Below are positions 9,475 to 19,297 of a stretch of 64,000 nucleotides of DNA, piece after piece. The stretch comes from Roseofilum reptotaenium CS-1145 (GTDB taxonomy: Bacteria; Cyanobacteriota; Cyanobacteriia; Cyanobacteriales; Desertifilaceae), in NCBI RefSeq assembly GCF_028330985.1, contig NZ_JAQMUE010000098.1, forward strand, positions 57,003 to 121,002, in the 5' to 3' direction. Within the stretch, counting starts at the first letter, position 1; each line of letters begins with the position of its first letter. Both the position numbers and the translations under genes were made by a program. A model generated the notes under the pieces. That model was not told the origin of the DNA. It saw only the letters and a list, made by a program, of their open reading frames with translations, and did no database searches.

Positions 9475-9906
9475 ATGTTGTCATCCCAATCTAAGCACTT
9501 GTTGATTGGACAAGTGAAAGCCCAAAGCGGGGTTCCGATCAAGACTATTCGCTATTATGAACAGTTGGGATTGATTGCAGCAGTCGATCGCACAGAGGGA
9601 GGATTTCGCCTATTTTCGCCCCAGGTTCTATCTCGGTTGGCATTTATCCGGCGATCGCAACACTTAGGCTTTAGTCTTCAAGAAATTAAGCAGATTTTAC
9701 AGATTCATGACCAAGGTGAACTGCCCTGCAAGCAAGTACGGCAGAATATCGATCTCAAAGTCGCCGAGATTGACCGTCGCATTGCCGAGTTAACGCAGTT
9801 AAAACAAGAATTACTCGATTTAGTCCAAACCTCTCCCCACGTCAATCCATCAGAAGAGCCAATTATTTGCCCCATTATCCAACAATCCCATCTGACATCT
9901 GGCTAA
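9475..9906 (+). CDS. MerR-family, metal-sensing-type regulator
   Basis: 143 residues: winged helix at 10-75 (IGQVKAQSGVPIKTIRYYEQLGL, split here by the helix-turn-helix), a dimerisation coiled coil at about 80-120 and a short C-terminal tail. Cys in ELPCKQV and Cys in IICPII sit where ZntR/CadR/PbrR-type sensors keep metal ligands. It should bind the dyad at 9426-9457. The usual divergent target, such as a metal exporter, is absent, so it may act on a remote gene or has lost its target. Confidence 0.85.
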   Translation: MLSSQSKHLLIGQVKAQSGVPIKTIRYYEQLGLIAAVDRTEGGFRLFSPQVLSRLAFIRRSQHLGFSLQEIKQILQIHDQGELPCKQVRQNIDLKVAEIDRRIAELTQLKQELLDLVQTSPHVNPSEEPIICPIIQQSHLTSG

Positions 9907-9921
9907 GACTCATGACTCATT

Positions 9922-12627
9922 TCAAGGTCGCTGAATATGGATTAAATTCGACATATTTTCAAACGTATCATCATGGCTAATCACAAACAATTGCCGGAAC
10001 GATTTGAGATTGCCAATAGCCTCCGCTAACTGTTGTCGTCGTAGGCGATCCATGTTCGTCGTCGGTTCATCAAAAAAGGCAATATCTAAATCCGATAACG
10101 TCCGCAAAATCGCCAATCTCACCGCCAGAGCTGCACACATTTGCTCCCCTCCTGACAAACTCTTAAAGTTGCGCTTATAGCCATCTTCTTGCACCACAAT
10201 ATCATAATCTTCGGTCCATTCTAGTGCCACATTTTGCCGGTTCATCAGTTCCCGAAAAATCGAATCTGCTTCTTGGGAAATCTCGGCTAAATAGAACTTC
10301 GTAATTCGGGGTGAAGCTTGATTAAAGAAAAATCGAGCATCTTTAATAAATTGCCCGTTTCGTTTGGCTCTTTGTAATTCGACTACGGTTTGCTCTCGTT
10401 TCTTAGCAATTTCTCCTTTTTTGACTAAGGATTGACAAATTTCGGTTAATTCTTTGCGCTGGAATGAAAGGGTCGCTTCCAGTTGTGCCAAGCGATTATT
10501 CATATTTTGTAGCTCTTGCTCGACTTGTTGGATTTCTGCTAAACTATAGGTAGAATTAAGCCGATTCAACTCAGTTTGTTGTTTCTGTTTAGAGATTTCC
10601 AGTTCTTCCAACTTTGCCCTAGTTTCCGCCAGTTTTTGTTGTCGCTCTTCTAGGGTTTGTGCTTCTTTTTGCGATTGCAGATAGAGCAAATAGCCAGCAG
10701 AATGCTCTTGTTTTAGCTGTTCTACTTGGGCGATCTCTGCTTCAAGGGTTTCAAAATTAGCCAGTTGCGCCTTGAGTCCATCAATAGCGTGCTGAATCTC
10801 TTGTTTTTGCTCTGTCAATTTCTGCCATTGCTGTTCAAAATTGGGGGAATTTGCAAGTTGTTGTTCGAGAATATGACGTTGCGCTCTAGGGTTGGCAAGC
10901 TCTTGCAGGCGATCGCCAATTTCATGTGATTCTACATTTAACGCTTCTTCCCCGTCCATTTTACCCTCTAAGGCGATTAAGCGCGATCGCAGTTCCTGCC
11001 CTTCCTCCTTCAGTTCCTCTTCCTGTTTGCGCTTATGGGGTAAATTTTTGACTTCAGCCCGACATTGATACGCCAGTTCCAACTGCAATCTTAACTGCTC
11101 GCACATTGCCGTTAATTCCTGCTCGTTCACCTGTTGCTTTAAGTCAGCACTCATCTGATGAAGGCGCTCTAAACTCTGATCCTGGCAATGTTTCCCCGCA
11201 TCAATTAGGGTTTGCACGTCTGGATCTAGGGAGGATAAAATGGGCTGAAGTTGCTGATAATACGATTGCTGTTGTTCCCCTAAATCGATTAACGTCTCAA
11301 TTTCCTGGGCAAACTGCTCGGCAGCCGCCACCCTACTGAGTTGAGCTTGATACTTTTGCAACCGTGCCTCTAACTGCGGAATTTGAGCCACAGAAGGTTC
11401 TAAGGCTTCCAGGCGATCGCCTTCCTGTTTCACCTCATTTAACCGCTCTAAACACTCATATAACTGCCGCTCCGTGCCCTCTTGCTCCCGCCTCCAATCC
11501 CGTATCGCTTGCAGTTGAGTGTTCAGGTTTTCCTGTTTCTCTTCTAATCGACTTTGCTCTTCTACCGCAGGCACTAACTCTTCAATTTTCCGTTCGGCAA
11601 CCTGACAACTCTCCCGTTGCATCTCCACTTTCGTTAACTGAGTCTGGACTTTGTGCAAACCTTGTCCTTGTTTCTCTTTGTCTCGCAACAGTTTCTGTTG
11701 CAGTTTCTGCGTTTTAACCCGTTCCTTTAACTGAGCTTCTGCTTGTTCATAAGCGCGATAATTGGCTTGATTTTCCTCACATTTTTGGGCGCTCTCTTGG
11801 GCTTGCTGATAAGCTTTTTCTCGATGATAGCAATCTTGATTGATCCCTTGATACTCTGCCTCTAACTGTTGGAGATCCCGTGTACAGTGTTCCACCTGTT
11901 GCTGATGTTGCTTAAACTCGCGTTGTTGTTGCTCTAGAGTTTTCAGTCGCTTAATAACTGTCTCTTTCTCTGCGTCCCCTTGTTCTAGCCATTCATTGAT
12001 CTCTTGATGGCGATCTTGGAGTGTTTGCCAATCTTCCAATTGCAGATCGAATCGCTCTAAATGCTGTTCGCAGGTTGTAACTTCATCCTGTGCAAATTGT
12101 TCTAAATCCCGCGAAGCTTGATAAGCCTTTTTGTACTCTTCAACTCGTAAAATAGGATCAAATACAGTTTTTCGCTCTCCTGGATTTTTGAGAAAATCAC
12201 TGGTAAACGTTCCTTGGGGAATCCCAATTGCTTCTGAAAAGAGTTTTGCTAAATCCGTATCTTTCGGAACGCCCAAATGGTCCTGTAACCAGAGCAGCAC
12301 ATCATTCACTTTAGTCGGATCGAGCTTACAGTCAATCTGTGGATCGTAAAGCTCATATCCGCGACGGGTACAGCGTTTTACTTGATAGGTTCTGCCATCG
12401 CGATTAGAAATGAAGTGTACCGTTGCTTGGGCACTTTTAGCTCCTTTGCGAATCAACTCTTCTCGCTGATATTGACAAGAGTTAAATAGTACCCAAGCAA
12501 TCGCTTCTAAAATCGACGTTTTCCCTGCGCCATTTTCTCCACAAATAGCATTACTTCCCACTTCAAACTCTAAATAGAGATCGGCGTGGGACTTAAAGTT
12601 TTTCAGACTGACAGATAGAATTTCCAT
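9922..12627 (-). CDS. SbcC/Rad50-like SMC-type ATPase
   Basis: Start set at MEILSVSLKNFKSH (12627), the canonical SMC/Rad50 N-terminus; an upstream in-frame start would add 17 unlikely residues. 901 residues. Walker A is GENGAGKTS near residue 30. Long coiled coils follow. The ABC signature is SLSGGEQMCAALAVRLA and Walker B is IAFFDEPTTNMD. No CxxC zinc hook is present anywhere in the coiled coil, unlike true Rad50/SbcC, and no SbcD nuclease is adjacent. It is likely in an operon with the upstream 293-residue gene, 70 bp away. A role in DNA repair or end processing is inferred. Confidence 0.82.
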   Translation of the reverse strand: MEILSVSLKNFKSHADLYLEFEVGSNAICGENGAGKTSILEAIAWVLFNSCQYQREELIRKGAKSAQATVHFISNRDGRTYQVKRCTRRGYELYDPQIDCKLDPTKVNDVLLWLQDHLGVPKDTDLAKLFSEAIGIPQGTFTSDFLKNPGERKTVFDPILRVEEYKKAYQASRDLEQFAQDEVTTCEQHLERFDLQLEDWQTLQDRHQEINEWLEQGDAEKETVIKRLKTLEQQQREFKQHQQQVEHCTRDLQQLEAEYQGINQDCYHREKAYQQAQESAQKCEENQANYRAYEQAEAQLKERVKTQKLQQKLLRDKEKQGQGLHKVQTQLTKVEMQRESCQVAERKIEELVPAVEEQSRLEEKQENLNTQLQAIRDWRREQEGTERQLYECLERLNEVKQEGDRLEALEPSVAQIPQLEARLQKYQAQLSRVAAAEQFAQEIETLIDLGEQQQSYYQQLQPILSSLDPDVQTLIDAGKHCQDQSLERLHQMSADLKQQVNEQELTAMCEQLRLQLELAYQCRAEVKNLPHKRKQEEELKEEGQELRSRLIALEGKMDGEEALNVESHEIGDRLQELANPRAQRHILEQQLANSPNFEQQWQKLTEQKQEIQHAIDGLKAQLANFETLEAEIAQVEQLKQEHSAGYLLYLQSQKEAQTLEERQQKLAETRAKLEELEISKQKQQTELNRLNSTYSLAEIQQVEQELQNMNNRLAQLEATLSFQRKELTEICQSLVKKGEIAKKREQTVVELQRAKRNGQFIKDARFFFNQASPRITKFYLAEISQEADSIFRELMNRQNVALEWTEDYDIVVQEDGYKRNFKSLSGGEQMCAALAVRLAILRTLSDLDIAFFDEPTTNMDRLRRQQLAEAIGNLKSFRQLFVISHDDTFENMSNLIHIQRP

Positions 12628-12697
12628 GGATAATTTATTTAACTTAAGTTGGGTTAGCAATAACCCAACCACAATCATCAGTCAAAATTGGGTATAT

Positions 12698-13579
12698 CTA
12701 AACGTCTTCAGCCGCTTGCAGGAATAATTTACGAGCAACGGTTTGAATTCCGGTATGGCGATAATAGTCTGTCGATTGGTCAAGAAAAGCCCCGACTAAA
12801 TCTAAAGCATCATCCGAGAAGTCAATAAATCCTCCGATGTGGTCAAAAACGCTTTCAGGGGTTAAGCCAACGGAACCAACTAAATTCCCCATCCATCCTT
12901 CAACAGCACCAAACGTCTCGTTAATAAACCCTAATTTATCATCACCCGGAATGAAGTTAGCAATGGCTCCAAAAACCGGATTCCTGGTCAAAACACTGCC
13001 ACCTTGCTCATCTAAGGTTGAGTGAACTTTTTGTAAGAAATTTGGTCCCAAAGGGAGTAAACCATCGACGGAGACTAATGCTGCCATCCGCATGAGGGAT
13101 GCTCCGTGATAATGTTCCGTCAGTTCAGTAACAAATTGACCTGGATTGAGAACAGGCAGTCCATTCAGCTTGCTGTACGCAATCAATTCTGTGACTAATT
13201 TTAAGCATAAATCCACCGATTGGGTCGTATCGGCTTTGGGAGTTAATCGATTTAAAAATCCTAATAAGCCAATTTTTTCGCCCACTTTATTCGCCATGGC
13301 AGCCGCACCGAGTGCTTTGTCTGCATTATCGATGGTTTTATAAAACCAAATAGCCCCTTGATAGCCATTATTGGTATCATTGTACAGCTCGATCGCCCGA
13401 TTGCGGATATCCCGGATGCGATCGCTGTCTGTTTCCCCGGTTACGACTTCAATCGTGCGATCGCATCCGACCACATTTTCCCACTCTCCAGGGACGACAA
13501 AATCCAGAGCGTTGAGCATCTTTACCGTCAGATTATCCGACGGTAATTCATCAAGTAACTCAATAATTGAATCAGCCAT
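12698..13579 (-). CDS. Conserved hypothetical, operon partner of SMC-type ATPase
   Basis: 293 residues, acidic, no signal peptide and no clear membrane segment. It is mostly helical with glycine-rich turns (GAIANFIPGDDKLGFINET). I do not recognise a domain. Same strand as the SbcC-like gene 70 bp downstream, so probably co-transcribed. The composition suggests a soluble structural or adaptor protein; beyond this the function is unknown. Confidence 0.7.
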   Translation of the reverse strand: MADSIIELLDELPSDNLTVKMLNALDFVVPGEWENVVGCDRTIEVVTGETDSDRIRDIRNRAIELYNDTNNGYQGAIWFYKTIDNADKALGAAAMANKVGEKIGLLGFLNRLTPKADTTQSVDLCLKLVTELIAYSKLNGLPVLNPGQFVTELTEHYHGASLMRMAALVSVDGLLPLGPNFLQKVHSTLDEQGGSVLTRNPVFGAIANFIPGDDKLGFINETFGAVEGWMGNLVGSVGLTPESVFDHIGGFIDFSDDALDLVGAFLDQSTDYYRHTGIQTVARKLFLQAAEDV

Positions 13580-13683
13580 CTTTAGTTCCTAACTTGAAGA
13601 CTTTCTCTATTCTGAAGTCTATCCCTACGATGCGTCAATATAGGACTACGGGCTAGGCAAGAGGCAATTCTAACGACAAGAAC

Positions 13684-16062
13684 TTATAACTTTTGCAAAG
13701 GAACCACTTTCGGATTCAGAATTTTGCGCCCTAAACCAGTAAATTGAACCGCTACAGATTGCTGTTCTCCCTTGCCAAAAACATGGGTCACTTGTCCAAC
13801 TCCAAAACTGCGATGAAGGACGCGATCTCCAACTTGCCAACCCTTATTTTTTCCCTTAGGAGTTTTAGCCTTTGTTGCCACCTTAGCTTCAGATTTCTTA
13901 ACCGGCTTTTTCACCGTTTTCTGGGGTGCGGGACTTGGGGAAGTTACTCTTGCCTGATATTGGGTCGTCCCCTTTAATAACTCGCGGGGTAATTCGCCTA
14001 AAAACTGAGAGGCAGTTGCCGGTTCCCGGTTGCCCCATAACCGTCTTTCTTGGGCATGGGTTAAAAACAATTGTTCCTGAGCGCGGGTAATACCCACATA
14101 ACATAAGCGTCGCTCTTCTTCCAAGGCTGCAGGGTCATCCATACTGCGGAAATTAGGAAATAAACCATCTTCTAATCCCACTAAAAACACAATTGGAAAT
14201 TCTAAGCCTTTCGCTGCATGAAGGGTCATCAAGGTAACGGCATTTTCTCCTTCTTCCAGCTTATCTAACTCCGATTGTAAGGGGGCATAATTGAGATAAC
14301 TGGATAAATGGGTATCGCCAGTTTCTTCTTCATATTGGATAATGGCACTAAATAACTCTTGCAGGTTTTGTAAGCGGTTTTCAGATTCATCAGTTCCTTG
14401 ATATTTTAAATCTTTGAGATATTCAGAGTCGGTTAAAATCCCTTGGGCAATGGTAGAAGCTTTTTCCGTTTCGAGACGTTCTTGCCAACGAGTAATCAGC
14501 TTATAAAAGCCCATCACTGCTTTAGTTGAGCGTCCGGCTAATGTACGCACGGAAGTTTCATCACTGATAATTTCCCATAGGGGAATCCCCAGTTCTGAGG
14601 ATGCACCTAGCAGCCGATCTAAGGTGGATTTGCCAATACCACGACGAGGAACATTAATAATGCGTAATAAACTGACGGTATCAGCCGGATTGATCAATAA
14701 TCTGAGATAACAAATGGCATCTTTTATTTCCTTGCGATCGTAAAACTTTAATCCCCCAACCATCCGATATTTAATATTTTGTCTTACCAATACTTCCTCA
14801 AAGGCACGAGACTGGGCATTGGTACGATACAAAATGGAAAAGCTGCCCCAATTGACATCCGGATACTTTTGTTCCAGTTGGCGCATCTGACGGATCACAA
14901 ACTCCGCCTCGTCAATTTCATTATCAGCTTGGTAACAAGTAATTGGCACTCCAGAATCACGAGTGGGGCGTAATACCTTATCAATTCGCTCTTTATTATT
15001 TTGAATCAACTCATTCGCTGCTTGTAGAATATTTTCTCGCGAGCGATAGTTTTCTTCTAATTTAATCATGGTCTCGCTTTTCTGGTCTGATAAACCATCG
15101 CCAAAATCTTGTTGAAAATCCATCAAAATGGTAAAGTCAGCCATGCGGAAGCTATAAATCGATTGATCGGCATCTCCAACGACAAAAATGGAGCGACTTT
15201 GCCAATCTTTGTAGTCACGGCTTTGGACTCCTCCCGTGGCTAACAAACGAATTAAATCATATTGGGTGCGGTTTGTATCTTGATATTCATCGACTAAGAT
15301 ATGATGAAAGCGGTTATGCCAATAGGCTAATACTTGCTCGTTTTTTCGTAGCAAGTTCACCGGGACTAAAATTAAGTCATCAAAATCGAGGGCATTATTT
15401 TCAGCTAACCGCTTTTGATAGAGTTCATAAACTTCGGAAATTACCCGTCCCCGATAATTCGGTTGTTCTCGCTGAAAATCTTGGGGCGATAATCCCTGAT
15501 TTTTGGCATTGCTAATGGCGTAACGAACGGACTTGTGATTAAACTTTTTGTCATCTAGATTTAAGTCTTTGGTGACAATTTCTTTCACCAGTCCCTGTAC
15601 ATCCGATTCATCAAAGATAGAAAACTGTTTATCCCATTTTCTGCCTGCTTCATCCTGATATTTATCGATGTCGTAGCGTAAAATTCGAGCGCAGGACGCG
15701 TGAAATGTTCCCACCCATAGGGGCTTAATATAATCTTGATAGATGCGCGATCGCAACCGCATCTGTTCGGCATCCCCCAAATCATCCCAATCTCGACCCG
15801 TAGAACTCGGAGCTAACTGCTGGGCAAACAAGCTCTCAATGCGCTCCTTCATTTCCCGCGCCGCCTTATTCGTAAACGTGACCGCCAGAATCTGTTCTGG
15901 ATTCACCCGATGCTGTAGAATCAGATTAGCAATCCGATAGGTAAGGGCACGAGTCTTCCCGGAACCTGCACCTGCAACCACCAACATCGGGCCGCACAGA
16001 TGCTCCACCGCCTTTCGTTGCGAAGGGTTGAGAACACTGAGAAAATCTGAAGTTTGGGTCAT
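13684..16062 (-). CDS. pcrA: DNA helicase PcrA/UvrD
   Basis: Start at MTQTSDFLSVLNPSQRKAV (ATG 16062) in preference to an upstream TTG four codons earlier. 792 residues. All SF1A motifs are visible: Q-motif LNPSQRKAV, Walker A GAGSGKT, motif II VDEYQDTN, QSIYSFR, motif V TLHAAKGLEFP, motif VI CYVGITRAQE. The Lys-rich linker and C-terminal Tudor-like domain (VGDRVLHRSFGVGQV) match PcrA, which contacts RNA polymerase. It acts in repair and in removing replication blocks. Confidence 0.95.
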   Translation of the reverse strand: MTQTSDFLSVLNPSQRKAVEHLCGPMLVVAGAGSGKTRALTYRIANLILQHRVNPEQILAVTFTNKAAREMKERIESLFAQQLAPSSTGRDWDDLGDAEQMRLRSRIYQDYIKPLWVGTFHASCARILRYDIDKYQDEAGRKWDKQFSIFDESDVQGLVKEIVTKDLNLDDKKFNHKSVRYAISNAKNQGLSPQDFQREQPNYRGRVISEVYELYQKRLAENNALDFDDLILVPVNLLRKNEQVLAYWHNRFHHILVDEYQDTNRTQYDLIRLLATGGVQSRDYKDWQSRSIFVVGDADQSIYSFRMADFTILMDFQQDFGDGLSDQKSETMIKLEENYRSRENILQAANELIQNNKERIDKVLRPTRDSGVPITCYQADNEIDEAEFVIRQMRQLEQKYPDVNWGSFSILYRTNAQSRAFEEVLVRQNIKYRMVGGLKFYDRKEIKDAICYLRLLINPADTVSLLRIINVPRRGIGKSTLDRLLGASSELGIPLWEIISDETSVRTLAGRSTKAVMGFYKLITRWQERLETEKASTIAQGILTDSEYLKDLKYQGTDESENRLQNLQELFSAIIQYEEETGDTHLSSYLNYAPLQSELDKLEEGENAVTLMTLHAAKGLEFPIVFLVGLEDGLFPNFRSMDDPAALEEERRLCYVGITRAQEQLFLTHAQERRLWGNREPATASQFLGELPRELLKGTTQYQARVTSPSPAPQKTVKKPVKKSEAKVATKAKTPKGKNKGWQVGDRVLHRSFGVGQVTHVFGKGEQQSVAVQFTGLGRKILNPKVVPLQKL

Positions 16063-16364
16063 GAGTTGGAACAAGGCTGAATCTACGGCAAATCAAAGAG
16101 GACATTATAACATTACTTGTGTGACCCAGGGAAATCAGAACTAAATTAGAGTGTGAATTATTTGTAATAAGTCAGTTGAGTTTTGATGTGTTCTCTTGAA
16201 GTAATGTGAAGTTCGCGATCGCCTGTTTCTTCGCTGTATATTGGCAAAATCTATACCTTGTGCTATCATCAATTGCGGTATTCAGAGATGAAGGGAGATC
16301 TAGACCGTCTCAGATTATCCAGATTGTTCTCTACCGCTTCAAATTCACTCTTTAAACACTCCTA
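16063..16364. other. Intergenic region, nothing distinctive
   Basis: 302 bp between divergent pcrA and the ATP-grasp gene. Apart from a HIP1-like octamer and AT-rich stretches suitable for two divergent promoters, I see no hairpin, RNA gene or short ORF to report. Confidence 0.5.
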
Positions 16365-17195
16365 ATGTTTACCAATATTCGTCTTTTATTGGAAGCTTGT
16401 AACTCCTTAAACCTGGATTATGAGATCGTTCATCCTAACGAAAATGTAATCCAAGTTAATCTCGATAAGCCCCATTTGTTTGTCAATGGATTTACTCCGA
16501 TTTTAACTGGGGCTATCCTAAAAGTAGTAAAAGATAAAGACTATACTTATCATTTGCTCAAAGATTGGGTATTAATGCCGAAAACTGTTGCCTATGTTGA
16601 TCCCTATGTTTCTACTTATGAAAACTATTCTATCCATAAGAGTATTCCAGAAATAGTTGCGGCAATTGAAGACACGTTTAGCTTACCGGTAATTGTCAAG
16701 AAAAACACTGGATCGGGGGGAGACAATGTATTTCTCTGTGATAAAACAGCTCAGATTGAAGAGTCCTTACAGACTATTTTTAATCTGCATGACAAAGATT
16801 ATGACTATATGGCCTTAGCCCAAGAAGTGATTGAAATTGAGAGGGAATATCGGGCTATTTTTCTGAATCAATCTTTGGTCTTACTCTACGAAAAAAACAT
16901 CCAAAATGCAACCTTTACAGGCAATTTAAGTCCTCTCCATTGGGATGGTGCTCAAGCCATTCATGTGACGGATGAAGATACGATCAGCAAACTAGAAGAG
17001 TTTATTCAACCTATCTTTGAGCGATTACCGATTGAGTATGGAGGATTTGATATTGCGGTGGATAAGTCTGGACAGTTATGGTTAATAGAAATCAACTCTA
17101 ATCCAAATTATAAGATTTTCATTCGCGATAATCCAGAGAGGCTTGCTGTAGAAGTATTTGAGAAGCTTTTAAAATCTCTGATGAAGTCAGATTAA
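16365..17195 (+). CDS. ATP-grasp-fold protein
   Basis: 276 residues. ATP-grasp features: VIVKKNTGSGGDNVFLC (nucleotide-binding lysine and glycine-rich loop), EREYRAIFLN, and the metal-binding end LIEINSNPNYKIF. It resembles RimK/cyanophycin-synthetase-like ligases that join a carboxylate to an amine through an acyl phosphate. The substrate is unknown. It is 12 bp upstream of the thioesterase gene, so they form an operon. The first ~80 residues lack an obvious named domain. Confidence 0.8.
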   Translation: MFTNIRLLLEACNSLNLDYEIVHPNENVIQVNLDKPHLFVNGFTPILTGAILKVVKDKDYTYHLLKDWVLMPKTVAYVDPYVSTYENYSIHKSIPEIVAAIEDTFSLPVIVKKNTGSGGDNVFLCDKTAQIEESLQTIFNLHDKDYDYMALAQEVIEIEREYRAIFLNQSLVLLYEKNIQNATFTGNLSPLHWDGAQAIHVTDEDTISKLEEFIQPIFERLPIEYGGFDIAVDKSGQLWLIEINSNPNYKIFIRDNPERLAVEVFEKLLKSLMKSD

Positions 17196-17207
17196 AGGAC
17201 ATAAATT

Positions 17208-17627
17208 ATGCCATTACCCTATACTCGAACGGTTCGCTTTTCAGAAACAGACGCTGCTGGAGTTGTGTATTTCGCCAATCTATTTCAGTTTTGTCATGAA
17301 GCCTATGAAGCCTCTTTAGATGAGGCAGGAATTGATTTAAAAGAATTCTTTTGTCAGCCGAAAATAGCTTTTCCCATTATTCATAGTGAAGCCGATTTTT
17401 ATCGACCTCTAACTTGTGGAGATTGTTTTGATATTGAGTTAGTGCCGATACTTTTATCATCCAATCAATATGAAATAAACTATCAAATTAAACTAGGAGA
17501 TCTTCTTGCGGCTAAAGCCATGACTCGTCATATCTGTATCGATGCTCACCAGCGCACCAAGCAACCTCTACCAAAAGTTTTGCTGAACTGGCTTCATCAA
17601 TGGTCTAACGAATCACTGCAAAGATGA
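17208..17627 (+). CDS. 1,4-dihydroxy-2-naphthoyl-CoA thioesterase (Slr0204-like)
   Basis: 139 residues, hot-dog 4HBT fold. The motif SETDAAGVVYFANLFQF carries the catalytic Asp (D15) of the 4-hydroxybenzoyl-CoA thioesterase class. In cyanobacteria this family (Slr0204) hydrolyses DHNA-CoA in phylloquinone synthesis for photosystem I. Length and motif fit. It is probably co-transcribed with the ATP-grasp gene just upstream. Confidence 0.88.
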   Translation: MPLPYTRTVRFSETDAAGVVYFANLFQFCHEAYEASLDEAGIDLKEFFCQPKIAFPIIHSEADFYRPLTCGDCFDIELVPILLSSNQYEINYQIKLGDLLAAKAMTRHICIDAHQRTKQPLPKVLLNWLHQWSNESLQR

Positions 17628-17675
17628 TTTTAGTGGGTAGGGTGGGGAGGAGAATTAAGCCATGTTTTTCAACTT

Positions 17676-17778
17676 CTATAGCAGTGAAAGAGGTGATTAG
17701 GACAGTGAGGTTATGGTTTAAGGCAATAGGCACGAATCGCAATAGAAAATGTCCTAACTCTCCCTTTCTCTGCTATAG
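17676..17778. repeat. MITE-like element, complete copy A
   Basis: 103 bp with ~29-bp terminal inverted repeats (CTATAGCAG at both ends, TAGGACA at the inner side; 23 of 29 positions match by eye). The inner sequence GACAGTGAGGTTATGGTTT is shared with copies at 36848 and 44047. No coding capacity. Confidence 0.75.
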
Positions 17779-17841
17779 AACTCCAGCTCAATACTGAAAC
17801 CTAGCCCCCATAACCTATTCCCTAGCGCGTAGCGCTATAGC

Positions 17842-19176
17842 TTATCGCAACTTCAGAATCTGGGCAGTTACAGCCAAACTTTCCTCGTATAAAACATCTC
17901 GTCCCCAGCGTTGTAGCTGTTGACTCATCATTTCTTCTGCCTTTTGATCGGAAACCGCAGTCACCTGTTCAGTGCGACTATTACTGGCACTTCCTCCTGC
18001 TTCCATCCGCATACATCCGGTGGTTTCTGAACATAAAATCGTACAACAATTAGCCTCAGGATTGCTCGAATTCAGCAAAACCCCGACTAAATCCCCTGGA
18101 ATTTCTCCCCAGTCCGCAGTCGGAATGCCAGCTAATTCAGCCTGAATTGTTTTATTTTCGGGGCCAGAAAATTCAATCCGTTTAATATCATAATCTCCCC
18201 CTTCATCCTGATAACCAATCGGTTGCCAACCGAGACGACTGGCTAACCATCCCAAAAACATAAAGGCTTGAGCATCATTGCCTTTTTCATAGTCAATTGT
18301 GACCTGATCAATATCGCCTAGGGAATCTCGACGTTCTGGGGGATCGAAGGTGGCGGCAGTTAATTCTTGCCAGGGATACAAGCGATGCCAATTGAGATCG
18401 GCAATATAGGTTTCTGACTCAATAAGATCGTGAATTTTCAGAAGTTCCGAATCCGGGTCACTAAAATAGCAGGAATCGACGACAATACAATTGGCTTGTT
18501 GAGCTAAATGTTGAAACAATAATTGTTCGGGATTGGGAGTGGCTTTCCACCAAACAAACTTGGGTAAATCGGGGATTAATAGGGAAGAAATTAGGTCTTT
18601 GACTCGCTCTAGGGCTTCCTTTGTCCCTCGCAGAGTAATGTATTCACAACAGATGAGGGTGCTGTTGCTACTGCTTTTTTGAATGGGACAATAGGCAGAA
18701 ACTTGGGCGCTTACCCCTCGATCTTCGCCTAAAACAGGACAAAGGGTAATCACTCTACAAGGATTTTGGGAGGCGATCGCCTCACTGACACTCGATCCCC
18801 TCAAATCTACATTACTAATATCAGCAACTTGGGAAGGCGAGATCTTCCCATAATTCTCCCGCAAACCGTGCAGCGTCTGCCCATCAATGCGTCCCGTAAT
18901 CCTCAGACCATAACTCATCTGAGCCTCACGAACCGCCTCCTTCATCATCGGGCCATTAATACCATCAATGCAGCCACTATAGAAGCCCAAACCAGCCAAC
19001 AACTGTTGGAATTCTTCCGGCTCATAAATCACCATACTAAACGTCGCCGCTCGCGTGGCCACTGGGCTAGCCTTGCCCGTATTTTGGCTCAACCAAATCT
19101 TATTCAGTTCCGCCTCAATCTCACCTAAAGAGATATCCTTCGGCTTTTGTAATGCAACAATAGGAGTAGTAGTCAT
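17842..19176 (-). CDS. opcA: Glucose-6-phosphate dehydrogenase assembly protein OpcA
   Basis: The frame is open much further upstream, but those codons translate the AGGGAAT tandem repeat, so I start at MTTTPIVALQKPKD (19176): 444 residues. The N-terminus has a peptidoglycan-binding-like helical domain (LAGLGFYSGCIDGINGP). The rest is the OpcA domain, which redox-sensitively activates and oligomerises cyanobacterial G6PDH. It is last in the fbp-zwf-opcA order and is separated from zwf by the repeat tract. Confidence 0.93.
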   Translation of the reverse strand: MTTTPIVALQKPKDISLGEIEAELNKIWLSQNTGKASPVATRAATFSMVIYEPEEFQQLLAGLGFYSGCIDGINGPMMKEAVREAQMSYGLRITGRIDGQTLHGLRENYGKISPSQVADISNVDLRGSSVSEAIASQNPCRVITLCPVLGEDRGVSAQVSAYCPIQKSSSNSTLICCEYITLRGTKEALERVKDLISSLLIPDLPKFVWWKATPNPEQLLFQHLAQQANCIVVDSCYFSDPDSELLKIHDLIESETYIADLNWHRLYPWQELTAATFDPPERRDSLGDIDQVTIDYEKGNDAQAFMFLGWLASRLGWQPIGYQDEGGDYDIKRIEFSGPENKTIQAELAGIPTADWGEIPGDLVGVLLNSSNPEANCCTILCSETTGCMRMEAGGSASNSRTEQVTAVSDQKAEEMMSQQLQRWGRDVLYEESLAVTAQILKLR

Positions 19177-19193
19177 GACGAGTAATGAGTAAT

Positions 19194-19256
19194 AGGGAAT
19201 AGGGAATAGGGAATAGGGAATAGGGAATAGGGAATAGGGAATAGGGAATAGGGAAT
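19194..19256. repeat. Tandem AGGGAAT heptamer, nine units
   Basis: Nine perfect head-to-tail copies of the 7-mer AGGGAAT between zwf and opcA. Shorter runs of the same unit recur near 24097, 29883 and 56125, so it belongs to a genome-wide family. Copy number is likely variable. Confidence 0.9.
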
Positions 19257-19297
19257 TTCTCCGTGTCTCCGCGTCTCCGTGTCCCCCTCTCCCCGCG

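Noticed and set aside
19194..19256. CRISPR array
   Set aside because: The 7-bp units are directly abutting with no spacers and no cas genes; a simple tandem repeat.
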